Shown here one piece after another: positions 15,194 to 22,699 of a stretch of 30,399 bases of DNA. Both the position numbers and the translations under genes were made by a program. Each line of letters opens with the position of its first letter. Position 1 is the first letter of the stretch. The notes under the pieces are model-generated. The model was not told the DNA's origin, did not search any database, and saw only the letters and a list, made by a program, of their open reading frames with translations. This DNA comes from Caulobacter sp. CCH9-E1 (GTDB lineage: Bacteria; Pseudomonadota; Alphaproteobacteria; Caulobacterales; Caulobacteraceae): contig NZ_LSJA01000081.1 in assembly GCF_001556515.1 (NCBI RefSeq), positions 1 to 30,399 on the forward strand, written 5' to 3'.

Positions 15194-15966
15194 GGTCTAG
15201 GCGGAAGCTCCCGCACCCAGATGTTACGGAAGCCGATCGGCTTGCTGGGGTCGCCATGGGCCTGCAGCTTGATCGGCGCGGGACCGTGCGCCTTGTAGGA
15301 CGGCTTGCCGATATAGACCGTCTCGCCCGCCAGGACGGCGTTGTCCTGCACCAGGACCCCGTTGTGCAGCACCGTGACGGTCGCCGGCGAAGCTAGCGTC
15401 CCCGCGGCGGTGAAGCGCGGGGCGCGCCAGACGATGTCATAGGTCTGCCACTCGCCGGGCTTGCGGCTGGCGTTCACCAGAGGCGCATGCTGCTTGTAGA
15501 CGCTGCCGGCCTGGCCGTTCACGTAGGTCTCGTTGCCGAAGGAGTCGAGGATCTGAACCTCGTAGCCCGCGTCCCGTGGCCCGGTGGACGCCAGGAAGAC
15601 GCCGCTGTTGCCCCGCCCCTGCCCGGTTCCGTCGATGTCGGCCGGGATCCGCCATTCCAGGTGCAGCTGGTAGTCCTGGAAGGCGCGCCGGGTCTCGATA
15701 TTGCCTTTGGACTTATCGACCGTGATGACGCCGTCGACCACGGTCCAGGCCGCCGGGGACTTGTCCTGGCTCGAGACCCATTGCTCGAGGCTCCCGCCGT
15801 CGAACAGGACAATCGCGTCTGACGGCGCGCCTCCGGCGGCGGAGGCCGGCGTGACGATCGCCGGCTTCGGGCTCCAGACCTCGGTGTCCTCGGGACGGGA
15901 CTGGGCCAGCGCCGAGGACGCGGCGAGGCTCGCCAGACAGACAGCGCTCTGGAGAATTCGGGTCAT
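15190..15966 (-). CDS. Secreted DUF1080 (3-keto-disaccharide hydrolase family) protein, copy 2
   Basis: 258 residues from ATG 15966. The signal peptide covers 1-22 (LQSAVCLASLAASSALAQ). The domain opens with AIVLFDGGSLEQWVSS and contains YQLHLEWRIP, GNSGVFLAS, YEVQILDSFGNETYVNGQAGSVYKQ, PGEWQTYDIVWRAP, VTVLHNGVLVQDN and IKLQAHGDPSKPIGFRNIWVREL, all DUF1080 landmarks. This is the branch with the YEVQILDSF motif, clearly different from copy 1 at 8246-9073, so the two may act on different linkages or aglycones. It faces the LacI regulator tail to tail with overlapping stops and has its own promoter region to the right (15967-16120). Confidence 0.88.
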   Translation of the reverse strand: MTRILQSAVCLASLAASSALAQSRPEDTEVWSPKPAIVTPASAAGGAPSDAIVLFDGGSLEQWVSSQDKSPAAWTVVDGVITVDKSKGNIETRRAFQDYQLHLEWRIPADIDGTGQGRGNSGVFLASTGPRDAGYEVQILDSFGNETYVNGQAGSVYKQHAPLVNASRKPGEWQTYDIVWRAPRFTAAGTLASPATVTVLHNGVLVQDNAVLAGETVYIGKPSYKAHGPAPIKLQAHGDPSKPIGFRNIWVRELPPRP

Positions 15967-16039
15967 GGCGCGGGTCCTCCGACTGTCCCAGCGAAGCGAT
16001 GGTCGCGGCCGGCCGCGACTCCACCGCGCGTAGCGGATA

Positions 16040-16051
16040 TGATCCCGATCA
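16040..16051. promoter_or_regulatory. Short palindromic site upstream of DUF1080 copy 2
   Basis: TGATCccGATCA has perfect 5-base arms around two unpaired bases. It lies 74 bases upstream of the DUF1080 start at 15966 and about 70 before the efflux unit at 16121, in the only gap that could carry both promoters. Arms this short also occur by chance. Confidence 0.25.
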
Positions 16052-16120
16052 ATCTGTCGACCCTCTCCGCATGGCATGAGGCGATAGTCGCCGCAGGCGG
16101 CGTTTCACGGTTCTTCGGTG

Positions 16121-17152
16121 ATGATGGACGCGTCCGCACCCCGCTCAGCTAGACGCTTCTGGGCGCTGCTCCTTGGCGGCCTTGTGCTTTTGGCGGCCGT
16201 GGCGGCTGCGGCTTTGCTGCTGCGACCTCCCGCCGTGGAGATCGCCACGACGAGGACGGGCGAAGCCGTGGACGTCATCTACGCTTCGGGCGTGGTTGAC
16301 TACGTCCGGCAGGCGCATGTCGCGCCGATCGTCACCGCGCCGATCCGCCACGTCGACGTGGCGGAGGGCGATTGGGTCAAGCCCGGCCAGTCGCTGGCGC
16401 AGCTTGAGGATGGCCCCGCACAAGGCACGGCGCTGCAGCTGGCGGCTCAGGCCTCGCAGGCGCGGATCGCCGCGGGCCGCGTCCGACGCCTCTACGCGGC
16501 CGGCTTCGCGGCGAAGGCGGCTGACGACGACGCCCAGGCCCAAGCGCGCGCCGCGACCGCCGCCGCTGACAGCGCAGCCGCCCGCCTCCGGGACTATCGA
16601 CTGACGGCGCCGTTCGCCGGCCAGGTGCTGCGACGCGAGGCCGAGCCGGGCGATCTGGGAACCGTCGGGACGGCGCTTTTCGTGATCGCCGACCCTGGCA
16701 CGCTGCGGATCACCGCTGACGTCGACGAGCGCGATATCGCCCGGCTGCGGCCCGGCGTTAAGGCGCTGATCCGCTCGGACGCTTTCCCCGGCCGAACCTT
16801 CGAAGGCCGCGTCTCGCAGATCACGCCGGCCGGCGACGCCAAGGGGCGGGTGTTCCGCGTCCGCATCGCGCTTCCGGCCGACAGCGGGCTTCCGCCCGGC
16901 ATGACCGTGGAGACGAACCTGGTGACCGATCGGCGCCCGACTGCGGTGCTGGCGCCGTCCAGCGCGGTGCGCGACGGCGCCGTCTGGGCGGTGAAGGATG
17001 GCCGCGCTCACCGCATCGCGGTGCGCATCGGCGCGGTCGGCGGCGACCTGACGGAAATCCGGACGGGCGTCGCGGCCGGTGAACAGGTGATCGTCAAGCC
17101 GCCCGAGGCTCTCAAGGACGGCCAGCGCGTGCGGGTCGCGAAAGGCCGATGA
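16121..17152 (+). CDS. HlyD/MacA-type periplasmic adaptor (membrane fusion protein)
   Basis: 343 residues from ATG 16121; GTG 16118 and ATG 16124 are alternative starts and there is no strong ribosome binding site. One N-terminal membrane anchor lies at about 14-35 (WALLLGGLVLLAAVAAAALLL). The biotinyl-lipoyl-like half-motifs VTAPIRHVDVAEGDWVKPGQSLAQLED and RLTAPFAGQVLRREAEPGDLGTVG flank an Ala-rich alpha hairpin (about 100-160). The beta-barrel part (ADVDERDIARLRPG, GRVSQITPAGDAKGRVFRV) follows. This is the adaptor of a three-part ABC exporter. Its stop overlaps the permease start (ATGA at 17149). No outer-membrane TolC partner is encoded in the window. Confidence 0.88.
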   Translation: MMDASAPRSARRFWALLLGGLVLLAAVAAAALLLRPPAVEIATTRTGEAVDVIYASGVVDYVRQAHVAPIVTAPIRHVDVAEGDWVKPGQSLAQLEDGPAQGTALQLAAQASQARIAAGRVRRLYAAGFAAKAADDDAQAQARAATAAADSAAARLRDYRLTAPFAGQVLRREAEPGDLGTVGTALFVIADPGTLRITADVDERDIARLRPGVKALIRSDAFPGRTFEGRVSQITPAGDAKGRVFRVRIALPADSGLPPGMTVETNLVTDRRPTAVLAPSSAVRDGAVWAVKDGRAHRIAVRIGAVGGDLTEIRTGVAAGEQVIVKPPEALKDGQRVRVAKGR

Positions 17153-18405
17153 GCCTGCCGTCGGTCCTGGCGAACATCGCCCTGGCGCATCTGAGGGTCC
17201 GCGCCCGGCAGACCCTGGTGGCGACCCTGGGCGTCGCGATCGGCGTCGGCTTCTTCCTCGCCGTCTCGGGCATGATGGTCGGCTCGCAGAAGGACTTCGT
17301 CCGCACGCTCGTCGACTCCGCGCCTCACATCATCGTCCGCGACGAGCAGCGTCGCCCGGTGCGCCAGCCCGCCCTGGACGCCTTCCCGAACGCGGCGGTC
17401 GCTATTCGCGGCCTGCGTCCGCAGGAGGAGGTGCGCGGCCTGAAGGACTGGCCCGCCATGCTGGCGGACGCACGCGCCATCCCGGGCAGCCTGGCCGCCC
17501 CGTCCCTGACCGGCGCGGTGACGATCGCCTATGCCGGCCGCAACGCGGCGGTCGCCTTGAACGGCGTCGATCCTCGCCTTGAAGGGCGGCTCGCCAAGAT
17601 CAACGAGAGCCTGACGGGCGGCGCCTTGACCGATCTGGAGGCGCGGCCGGATGGCATCATCATCAGCCGGCCGCTCGCGGACCGGCTTGGGGCGAAGCTG
17701 GGCGACACCCTGGTGGTCACGGCGCCGACTGGGACACTGCAGCGGATGCGGATCCTGGCCCTGATCGAGCCTGACGCCCGCGCCGGCTTCTATGCCGGCG
17801 ACACCGTCGCCTACGGCCTTCTGCGGACGGCCCAGGTCGTCTTCGCGCGCCCCAGCATCGTCAATCAGATCCATATCCGACTGGCGGACTCGGCCGACGC
17901 TGAAGTCCAGGCGAAACGGCTCGAAGCGCGCTGGGGCTACAAGTGGGAGTCTTGGCAGGAGCGCTCGGTCAACATCCTGAACCTGCTCGTGGTGCGCAAC
18001 GTCATCATGTACGCGGTGATCCTGGCGATCCTGATCGTGGCCAGCTTCGGAATCTATACCGCGGTGTCCAACAGCGTCGCCGACAAGCGGCGCGACATCG
18101 CCATCCTTCGCGCCATGGGGTTCACCACGGGCGACGTGCAAGCGATCTTCCTGCTGGAGGGCCTGCTGGTCGGGGTGTTGGGCGCGGCGGTCGGCTTCGC
18201 GATCGGCACGGGCCTGTTGCAGGTGCTGGCCAGCCTGCCGCTATCGATGGGCGGCAAGCCTCTGGTGCTGCCGCTGGATCGCAGCCTGCCGCAGTACCTG
18301 CTGGCCGGCGGCGCGTCGCTCGGCGCGGCGATCGTCGCGGCCTGGCTGCCGGCCCGCAAGGCGGCCAGCGTCGATCCTGTCGCGATCCTGCGAGGCGCGG
18401 CATGA
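17149..18405 (+). CDS. MacB/FtsX-type ABC transporter permease
   Basis: 418 residues from ATG 17149. The first membrane helix at about 20-40 (TLVATLGVAIGVGFFLAVSG) is followed by a large periplasmic domain of about 230 residues, then three helices near the C-terminus (VIMYAVILAILIVASFGIYTAV, LLEGLLVGVLGAAVGFAIGTG, LLAGGASLGAAIVAAWLPA). This is the four-helix FtsX/MacB/LolC topology. The cytoplasmic motifs RRDIAILRAMGFTTGDV and ARKAASVDPVAILRG are the usual ATPase contacts. The ATPase is a separate gene overlapping the end, unlike MacB where the two are fused. The substrate is unknown; lipid, peptide or drug export would fit. Confidence 0.9.
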   Translation: MSLPSVLANIALAHLRVRARQTLVATLGVAIGVGFFLAVSGMMVGSQKDFVRTLVDSAPHIIVRDEQRRPVRQPALDAFPNAAVAIRGLRPQEEVRGLKDWPAMLADARAIPGSLAAPSLTGAVTIAYAGRNAAVALNGVDPRLEGRLAKINESLTGGALTDLEARPDGIIISRPLADRLGAKLGDTLVVTAPTGTLQRMRILALIEPDARAGFYAGDTVAYGLLRTAQVVFARPSIVNQIHIRLADSADAEVQAKRLEARWGYKWESWQERSVNILNLLVVRNVIMYAVILAILIVASFGIYTAVSNSVADKRRDIAILRAMGFTTGDVQAIFLLEGLLVGVLGAAVGFAIGTGLLQVLASLPLSMGGKPLVLPLDRSLPQYLLAGGASLGAAIVAAWLPARKAASVDPVAILRGAA

Positions 18406-19082
18406 GCGCGTTGATCGAGGCTCGCTCGGCGACGCGGATTTTGTCGGATCCCGAGCCCTTCACCCTGGTGGACGGCGTCAGCCTCTCCGTGGAAGCCGGC
18501 CAGATGGTCGCGATCGTGGGGCCCTCGGGATGTGGGAAGTCGTCCCTGCTCTATCTGCTCGGCCTGCTGGATCGGCCAAATGACGGCGAGGTGCTGATCG
18601 ACGGGCGCCCGACCGGGAGCCTGAGCGACGCGGCCCGCACCCGCCTGCGTCTGGAGCGGATCGGCTACGTCTTCCAGTTTCACTTCCTGCTGCCCGAACT
18701 GACGGCCCGCGCCAATGTGGCGCTGCCGATGCGACGCCTTGGCCATAAGTCCTCGGCCGAGATCGACGGAACCGTGCAGGCCTTGCTTGAGAAACTCGGC
18801 GTCGCCGCCCAAGGCGACCGGCGGCCCGACCGCCTGTCCGGCGGCCAGCGCCAGCGGGTGGCGATCGCCCGGGCGCTCGCCAACGACCCGGCGATCCTGC
18901 TCGGCGACGAGCCGACCGGCAATCTCGACAGCGTAAACACGCGCCTGGTGATCGAGGAATTCCAGCGTCTGGCGCATATCGAAGGCCGCGCCGTCATCTG
19001 CGTGACCCACGACGAAGGCTTCGCCGAGGCGGCGGATCGGCGCATCCGGATGCTGGACGGCCGAATTGTCGACGAGAATTAG
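18402..19082 (+). CDS. ABC transporter ATP-binding protein (MacB/LolD type)
   Basis: 226 residues from ATG 18402, overlapping the permease stop. The order of motifs is complete: Walker [10 protein letters not shown] (about 41-49), Q-loop [13 protein letters not shown], signature [15 protein letters not shown], Walker [14 protein letters not shown] and H-loop VICVTHD. The [17 protein letters not shown] segment is typical of the LolD/MacB subgroup that pairs with FtsX-type permeases. It is a soluble ATPase on the cytoplasmic face. It completes the adaptor-permease-ATPase unit. The stop codon overlaps that of the convergent small gene at 19079-19285. Confidence 0.93.
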   Translation: MSALIEARSATRILSDPEPFTLVDGVSLSVEAGQMVAIVGPSGCGKSSLLYLLGLLDRPNDGEVLIDGRPTGSLSDAARTRLRLERIGYVFQFHFLLPELTARANVALPMRRLGHKSSAEIDGTVQALLEKLGVAAQGDRRPDRLSGGQRQRVAIARALANDPAILLGDEPTGNLDSVNTRLVIEEFQRLAHIEGRAVICVTHDEGFAEAADRRIRMLDGRIVDEN

Positions 19083-19285
19083 GCCGCGACGCGCGCGTCC
19101 AGGGCCTCTAGCCGCACCAGGATCCGGTCCAACGTCGAGCGCTTGACCGGCTTGCCATCGCGCAGCTTGGTCCAGGTGGTCTCGCTGATAGCGTAGCACG
19201 CGAACAAATGCTCACGCGTGACGGCGGGTAGCCGCGCGCGCAGACGCTGGAAGATTTCTCGGGAAGCAGTGACGGTTTCAGCCAT
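19079..19285 (-). CDS. Small helix-turn-helix-like protein
   Basis: 68 residues from ATG 19285. The middle (about 24-60, [20 protein letters not shown] then [19 protein letters not shown]) reads like a small DNA-binding helix-turn-helix: a helix, the '[13 protein letters not shown]' turn-recognition pattern, and a closing helix. The rest is charged and has no signal or membrane segment. The function is unknown; a small regulator acting on itself or on the efflux genes is possible. It converges on the ATPase gene with overlapping stops, so each transcript would run antisense into the other. GTTACGCA occurs twice upstream (19302-19309 and 19371-19378). Confidence 0.6.
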   Translation of the reverse strand: MAETVTASREIFQRLRARLPAVTREHLFACYAISETTWTKLRDGKPVKRSTLDRILVRLEALDARVAA

Positions 19286-19421
19286 GGGATAGCGTGGAGC
19301 AGTTACGCACGAGAAGATGTCTCTACCGCGTCCCTATGACGGTCTTGTTGGTCGGCCATATTTCAACGCTGTTACGCAGGGCCAAGTTTCCGACGAAATT
19401 GGCGTCGGCGGCAATCAGCGG

Positions 19422-20243
19422 TTATGTTTGGGGCGCTCTCAACTGGAAGCGCATGCCGTCATAGCCCGGCTCCACGCCGGGCGGCAGTCGCGCGGCCAGG
19501 GCGTTGTAGTCCAGATCGATATGCAGGTTCGTCAGGATCGCGCGTTTGGGCTTGGCGCGCGCGATCCATTCCAAGGCGAGCTCGACATGGGCGTGGGTCG
19601 GGTGTGGCGTCCAGCGCAGGGCGTCGACGATCCAGACTTCGAGATCGGCCAGATCGGCCCAACTGCCGTCGGGGATCGCCCGCACGTCGGGCGTATAGGC
19701 GACGTCGCCAATCCGATAACCGACGGCGCGCACCTCGCCATGGTCGACGTCGAAGGTGTGGACGGAGATCTCGCCGCTGGGTCCCGAGATTTCGAAATCA
19801 TGGCCCAGCGGCGGCAGCAGGCGGGGCTCGCAGATGGCCGGATAGCCGCCGCGGGTATGGAAGATATATTCGAAGCGCGTCAGCAGGCCATCGTGCGTCG
19901 CCTGGTCCATATAGGTCGGGATGCGGACGCGCTGGTTCAGGAAGAAGGGGCGCAGGTCGTCTATGCCGTGCGCCTGGTCGGCATGGTCGTGCGTGAACAG
20001 CGCCGCGTCCACGCGCCGGACGTTGGCCGCCGCCGTCTGAAGGCGGAGATCCGGGGCGGTGTCGATGATGACCGTAGTCTGGTGGGTCCGACCGCCCTCC
20101 CCTAAGCGCCGCACGAGGAGCGAGCAGCGCGAGCGATGGTTCTTCGGCTCCGCCGGATCACAGTCGCCCCAGTTGCCGTCGGCGCGGGGAACGCCGCCGG
20201 ATGAGCCAGAGCCCAGGATGGTGAACTCCAGCGTCGCGGTCAT
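19422..20243 (-). CDS. Metallo-beta-lactamase-fold hydrolase, PhnP-like
   Basis: 273 residues from ATG 20243. The fold starts FTILGSGSSGGVPR, then GDCDPAEPKNHRSRCSLLV (the Cys pair often seen in PhnP-like enzymes), and the metal motif FTHDHADQAHGIDDLR (HxHxDH type). Later come FDVDHGEVRAVGYRIG, YTPDVRAIPD, IVDALRWTPHPTHAHVE and ILTNLHIDLDY, which match the phosphodiesterase side of the superfamily. It is cytosolic. It is the last gene in the minus-strand block starting with tmk and overlaps tatD by ATGA. Alphaproteobacteria commonly keep this pair together. The substrate, perhaps a cyclic phosphodiester, is not known. Confidence 0.88.
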   Translation of the reverse strand: MTATLEFTILGSGSSGGVPRADGNWGDCDPAEPKNHRSRCSLLVRRLGEGGRTHQTTVIIDTAPDLRLQTAAANVRRVDAALFTHDHADQAHGIDDLRPFFLNQRVRIPTYMDQATHDGLLTRFEYIFHTRGGYPAICEPRLLPPLGHDFEISGPSGEISVHTFDVDHGEVRAVGYRIGDVAYTPDVRAIPDGSWADLADLEVWIVDALRWTPHPTHAHVELALEWIARAKPKRAILTNLHIDLDYNALAARLPPGVEPGYDGMRFQLRAPQT

Positions 20244-21028
20244 GGACGAGGGATCCGATCGAACAGGGTGAAGAAGGCGTCCTCGGTGCGTTGCTCGGTC
20301 TCGGACCGGCTCCAGCCCCGGATCTCGGCCAGCTTGTCGTAGATATGCGGCAGATAGGCCGGCTCATTGCGACGCCCCCGCATCGGGACCGGCGCCAGAT
20401 AGGGGCAGTCGGTCTCGACAATGATCCGGTCGGCCGGCATGTCGCGGATGACCGCCCTCACCTCCTCGGCCGCCTTAAAAGTGGCGATGCCAGAGACCGA
20501 AAACCAGGCGCCAAGGTCGGCGACGCGTCGAGCCAGCTCCGGACCGCTGGTGTAGCAGTGCATCAGGATCTTGAACGGCCCGGCGGCATGCTCCGCCGCC
20601 AGGATCTCGCCCATGACCTCGTCCGCCTCGCGCGTATGGACGACGAGCGGCAGACCGCTTTCCCGCGCGGCGATGCAATGCTGGCGAAAGACCTCCGCCT
20701 GAACCTCGCGCGGCGAGAGGTCGTAGTGGAAGTCCAGGCCACACTCGCCGATGCCGATCACCCGCGGGCGGTTGGCCAGCTCGACCAGGCGCGCGGCGGT
20801 AAGACCGGGGTCTTCCTTGGCTTCGTGCGGATGCGTGCCGACCGTGCACCAGATGTCCGGCTCGGCCATGGCGATTTCGTGCACCGCCTCGAAGGACGAG
20901 ACCTTGTCGCAGATGGTGACCATCAGGCCGATACCGGCCTCGCGGGCCCGGGCGATCACGGCGTCCTTGTCCTCGGCGAACTGGGGCGCGTGGAGATTCA
21001 CGTGGCTGTCGATGAGCATGCGGCTCAC
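20240..21028 (-). CDS. tatD: TatD-family metal-dependent hydrolase/DNase
   Basis: 262 residues from GTG 21028, overlapping the holB stop (GTGA); ATG 21019 would drop three residues. The family motifs are present: VGTHPHEAKED, GIGECGLDFHYD, LVVHTREAD, LMHCYTSG and IIVETDCPYLAPVP. The first metal motif is odd: the usual DSHxHL reads DSHVNLH (D7-S-H9-V-N11-L-H13), so the second His of HxH is Asn, with a His two residues later. The metal site may be altered or rearranged. TatD enzymes are cytosolic 3'-exonucleases or deoxyribonucleases. It sits between holB and the MBL hydrolase gene. Confidence 0.9.
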   Translation of the reverse strand: MSRMLIDSHVNLHAPQFAEDKDAVIARAREAGIGLMVTICDKVSSFEAVHEIAMAEPDIWCTVGTHPHEAKEDPGLTAARLVELANRPRVIGIGECGLDFHYDLSPREVQAEVFRQHCIAARESGLPLVVHTREADEVMGEILAAEHAAGPFKILMHCYTSGPELARRVADLGAWFSVSGIATFKAAEEVRAVIRDMPADRIIVETDCPYLAPVPMRGRRNEPAYLPHIYDKLAEIRGWSRSETEQRTEDAFFTLFDRIPRP

Positions 21029-22032
21029 ATCGCCGCCTTGGCCGCCGCGCGCAAGTCCGAGATGACGCTCCAGAACACATCGCCGCGGTCGAGGTTAACG
21101 GCTTCGGCCTCGCCGGGCACGCTGGAGAGGCGCTCCCAAGCCGCCGCCCAGCGGTCTAGGCCCGGTAAGTTCTTGCCGTCGGCGACGACCTGGGTCGCGA
21201 AGATCCGCACCTGGTCAGCCATCCGGTCCATCAGAAGCTCGAACCGCGCCGCGCCCTCCGCGCCGCGGAACGTATCGGCCATGGCCAGTAGCGCCCCTTC
21301 GTCGATCTTCGGCAGACCGCGCAGGATCTCGTTGGCCGCGTCGTCCATGGCGATCGCGCCGGCGGCCGCCAGCTGCAACGCCTTGCCCGGCGCGCCATGG
21401 GCCATCCGCGCCAGACGCTCGGCGTCCCTGTGCGGCAGGTCGGCCATCCGCTCGACCATGTCGGCGGCGGCGGGCACGCCGGGCGCCGGCACTGGCAGGC
21501 GGCGACACCGGGAGCGGATGGTCGGCAACAGCTTACCCGGCGCGTGGCTGATCAGCAGGATCACCCCGCGCGGCGGCGGCTCCTCCAGCGTCTTCAGCAC
21601 GGCGTTGGCGGCGTTGACGTTCAGGTCGTCGGCGGCGTCGATGATCGCCACCCGATAGGGCGAGACGGCCGGCGAGTTGGCGAAGAACTCGGGCAGCTTG
21701 CGCGCTTCGTCGACCGGGATCGCCTTGCGCGCCTTGCCGTCGTCGGTCAGACGCTCCAGCACCATCAGGTCGGGATGCGAGCGCGCGGCCACCTGGCGGC
21801 TGACCACATCGGACGGCGCCGCGCCCAGCAGCCCTAGCGAAGACTCCGGCCGCGCGCCCAGCAGGCGGCGCGCCATGCGATAGGCCAAGGTGGCCTTGCC
21901 GACGCCCTCCGGGCCGGTCAGCAGCCAAGCATGGTGCAGACGTCCGCGATCGAGCGCGTCCAGAAACGCCGCTTCGGCGGCTGACTGGCCTTCCAGCGTA
22001 TAGACGTCACGAGGATGCGCCGGCGCGTGCAT
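21025..22032 (-). CDS. holB: DNA polymerase III delta' subunit
   Basis: 335 residues from ATG 22032, overlapping the tmk stop (ATGA). It is the clamp-loader delta' subunit. The AAA+ core is visible: HHAWLLTGPEGVGKATLAYRMARRLLG (P-loop-like) at about 33-59, SHPDLMVLERL, DEARKLPEFFANSPAVSPYRVAIIDAADDLNVNAANAVLKTLEEPP (Walker B and sensor region) and LLPTIRSRCRRLPV (the SRC arginine-finger motif). The four-Cys zinc module found in many DnaX-like subunits is not seen. Its neighbour tmk is the standard partner in bacteria. The C-terminal collar domain is present but less conserved. Confidence 0.93.
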   Translation of the reverse strand: MHAPAHPRDVYTLEGQSAAEAAFLDALDRGRLHHAWLLTGPEGVGKATLAYRMARRLLGARPESSLGLLGAAPSDVVSRQVAARSHPDLMVLERLTDDGKARKAIPVDEARKLPEFFANSPAVSPYRVAIIDAADDLNVNAANAVLKTLEEPPPRGVILLISHAPGKLLPTIRSRCRRLPVPAPGVPAAADMVERMADLPHRDAERLARMAHGAPGKALQLAAAGAIAMDDAANEILRGLPKIDEGALLAMADTFRGAEGAARFELLMDRMADQVRIFATQVVADGKNLPGLDRWAAAWERLSSVPGEAEAVNLDRGDVFWSVISDLRAAAKAAM

Positions 22033-22658
22033 CAGCCGTCGAACCTTTGATCGACGGCGTCGATGATGGCGGCGGTCACGTCGTCGATCTCCGCGTTTGC
22101 CTCGATCACCACGCAGCGCTCGGGCTCACGGCGCGCGATCTCCAGATAGCCGGCGCGGAGGCGTTCATGGAAAGCCAAGCCCTTCGACTCGAAGCGCGCG
22201 GCGCCGCCTCGCGCCTCGGCCCGCTGCAGCCCGACTTCAGCCGGCAGGTCGAGGATCAGCGTCAAGTCCGGGATCGTTCCGCCCAGGACGTGATCCTCCA
22301 GCGAAGCGATCAGGCTGGCGGGCGCCTCGCCGCCAGCGCCCTGATAGGCGCGTGTCGAGTCGGCGAAGCGGTCGCAAAGGACGATCGCGCCGCGCGACAG
22401 GGCCGGCCGGATCACGCGCTCCACGTGGTCGCGACGCGCGGCGTACATCAGCAAGGTCTCCGCGACCGGCGACCAGCGATCGGCGGCGCCATTGACCAGA
22501 AGCTCGCGGATCGCCTCGGCGCCAGGGCTGCCGCCCGGCTCGCGAGTCACGACCACGTCATGGCCAGCGGCCTGAAGCCGTTCGGCTAGACGGCGAATCT
22601 GAGTGGACTTTCCCGCCCCCTCGCCGCCTTCGAAACTGATGAAGAAACCTTGGGTCAC
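22032..22658 (-). CDS. tmk: Thymidylate kinase
   Basis: 208 residues from GTG 22658, with GGAGG just upstream. It phosphorylates dTMP to dTDP. The P-loop FEGGEGAGKSTQIRRLAERL lies at about 9-28, the DRFADSTRAYQGAGG motif at about 107-121 (the DRx motif with Phe rather than Tyr), TREPGGSPGAE at about 39-49, and LTLILDLPAEVGLQRAEARG leads into the lid (ARFESKGLAFHERLRAGY). The protein has the normal length. It overlaps holB, and the two are translated together. There is a 41-base gap to rlpA upstream. Confidence 0.95.
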   Translation of the reverse strand: MTQGFFISFEGGEGAGKSTQIRRLAERLQAAGHDVVVTREPGGSPGAEAIRELLVNGAADRWSPVAETLLMYAARRDHVERVIRPALSRGAIVLCDRFADSTRAYQGAGGEAPASLIASLEDHVLGGTIPDLTLILDLPAEVGLQRAEARGGAARFESKGLAFHERLRAGYLEIARREPERCVVIEANAEIDDVTAAIIDAVDQRFDG

Positions 22659-22699
22659 CGGCCTCCATTCGACCGGATCGCGAGGCTTGTCCAGAGGGT

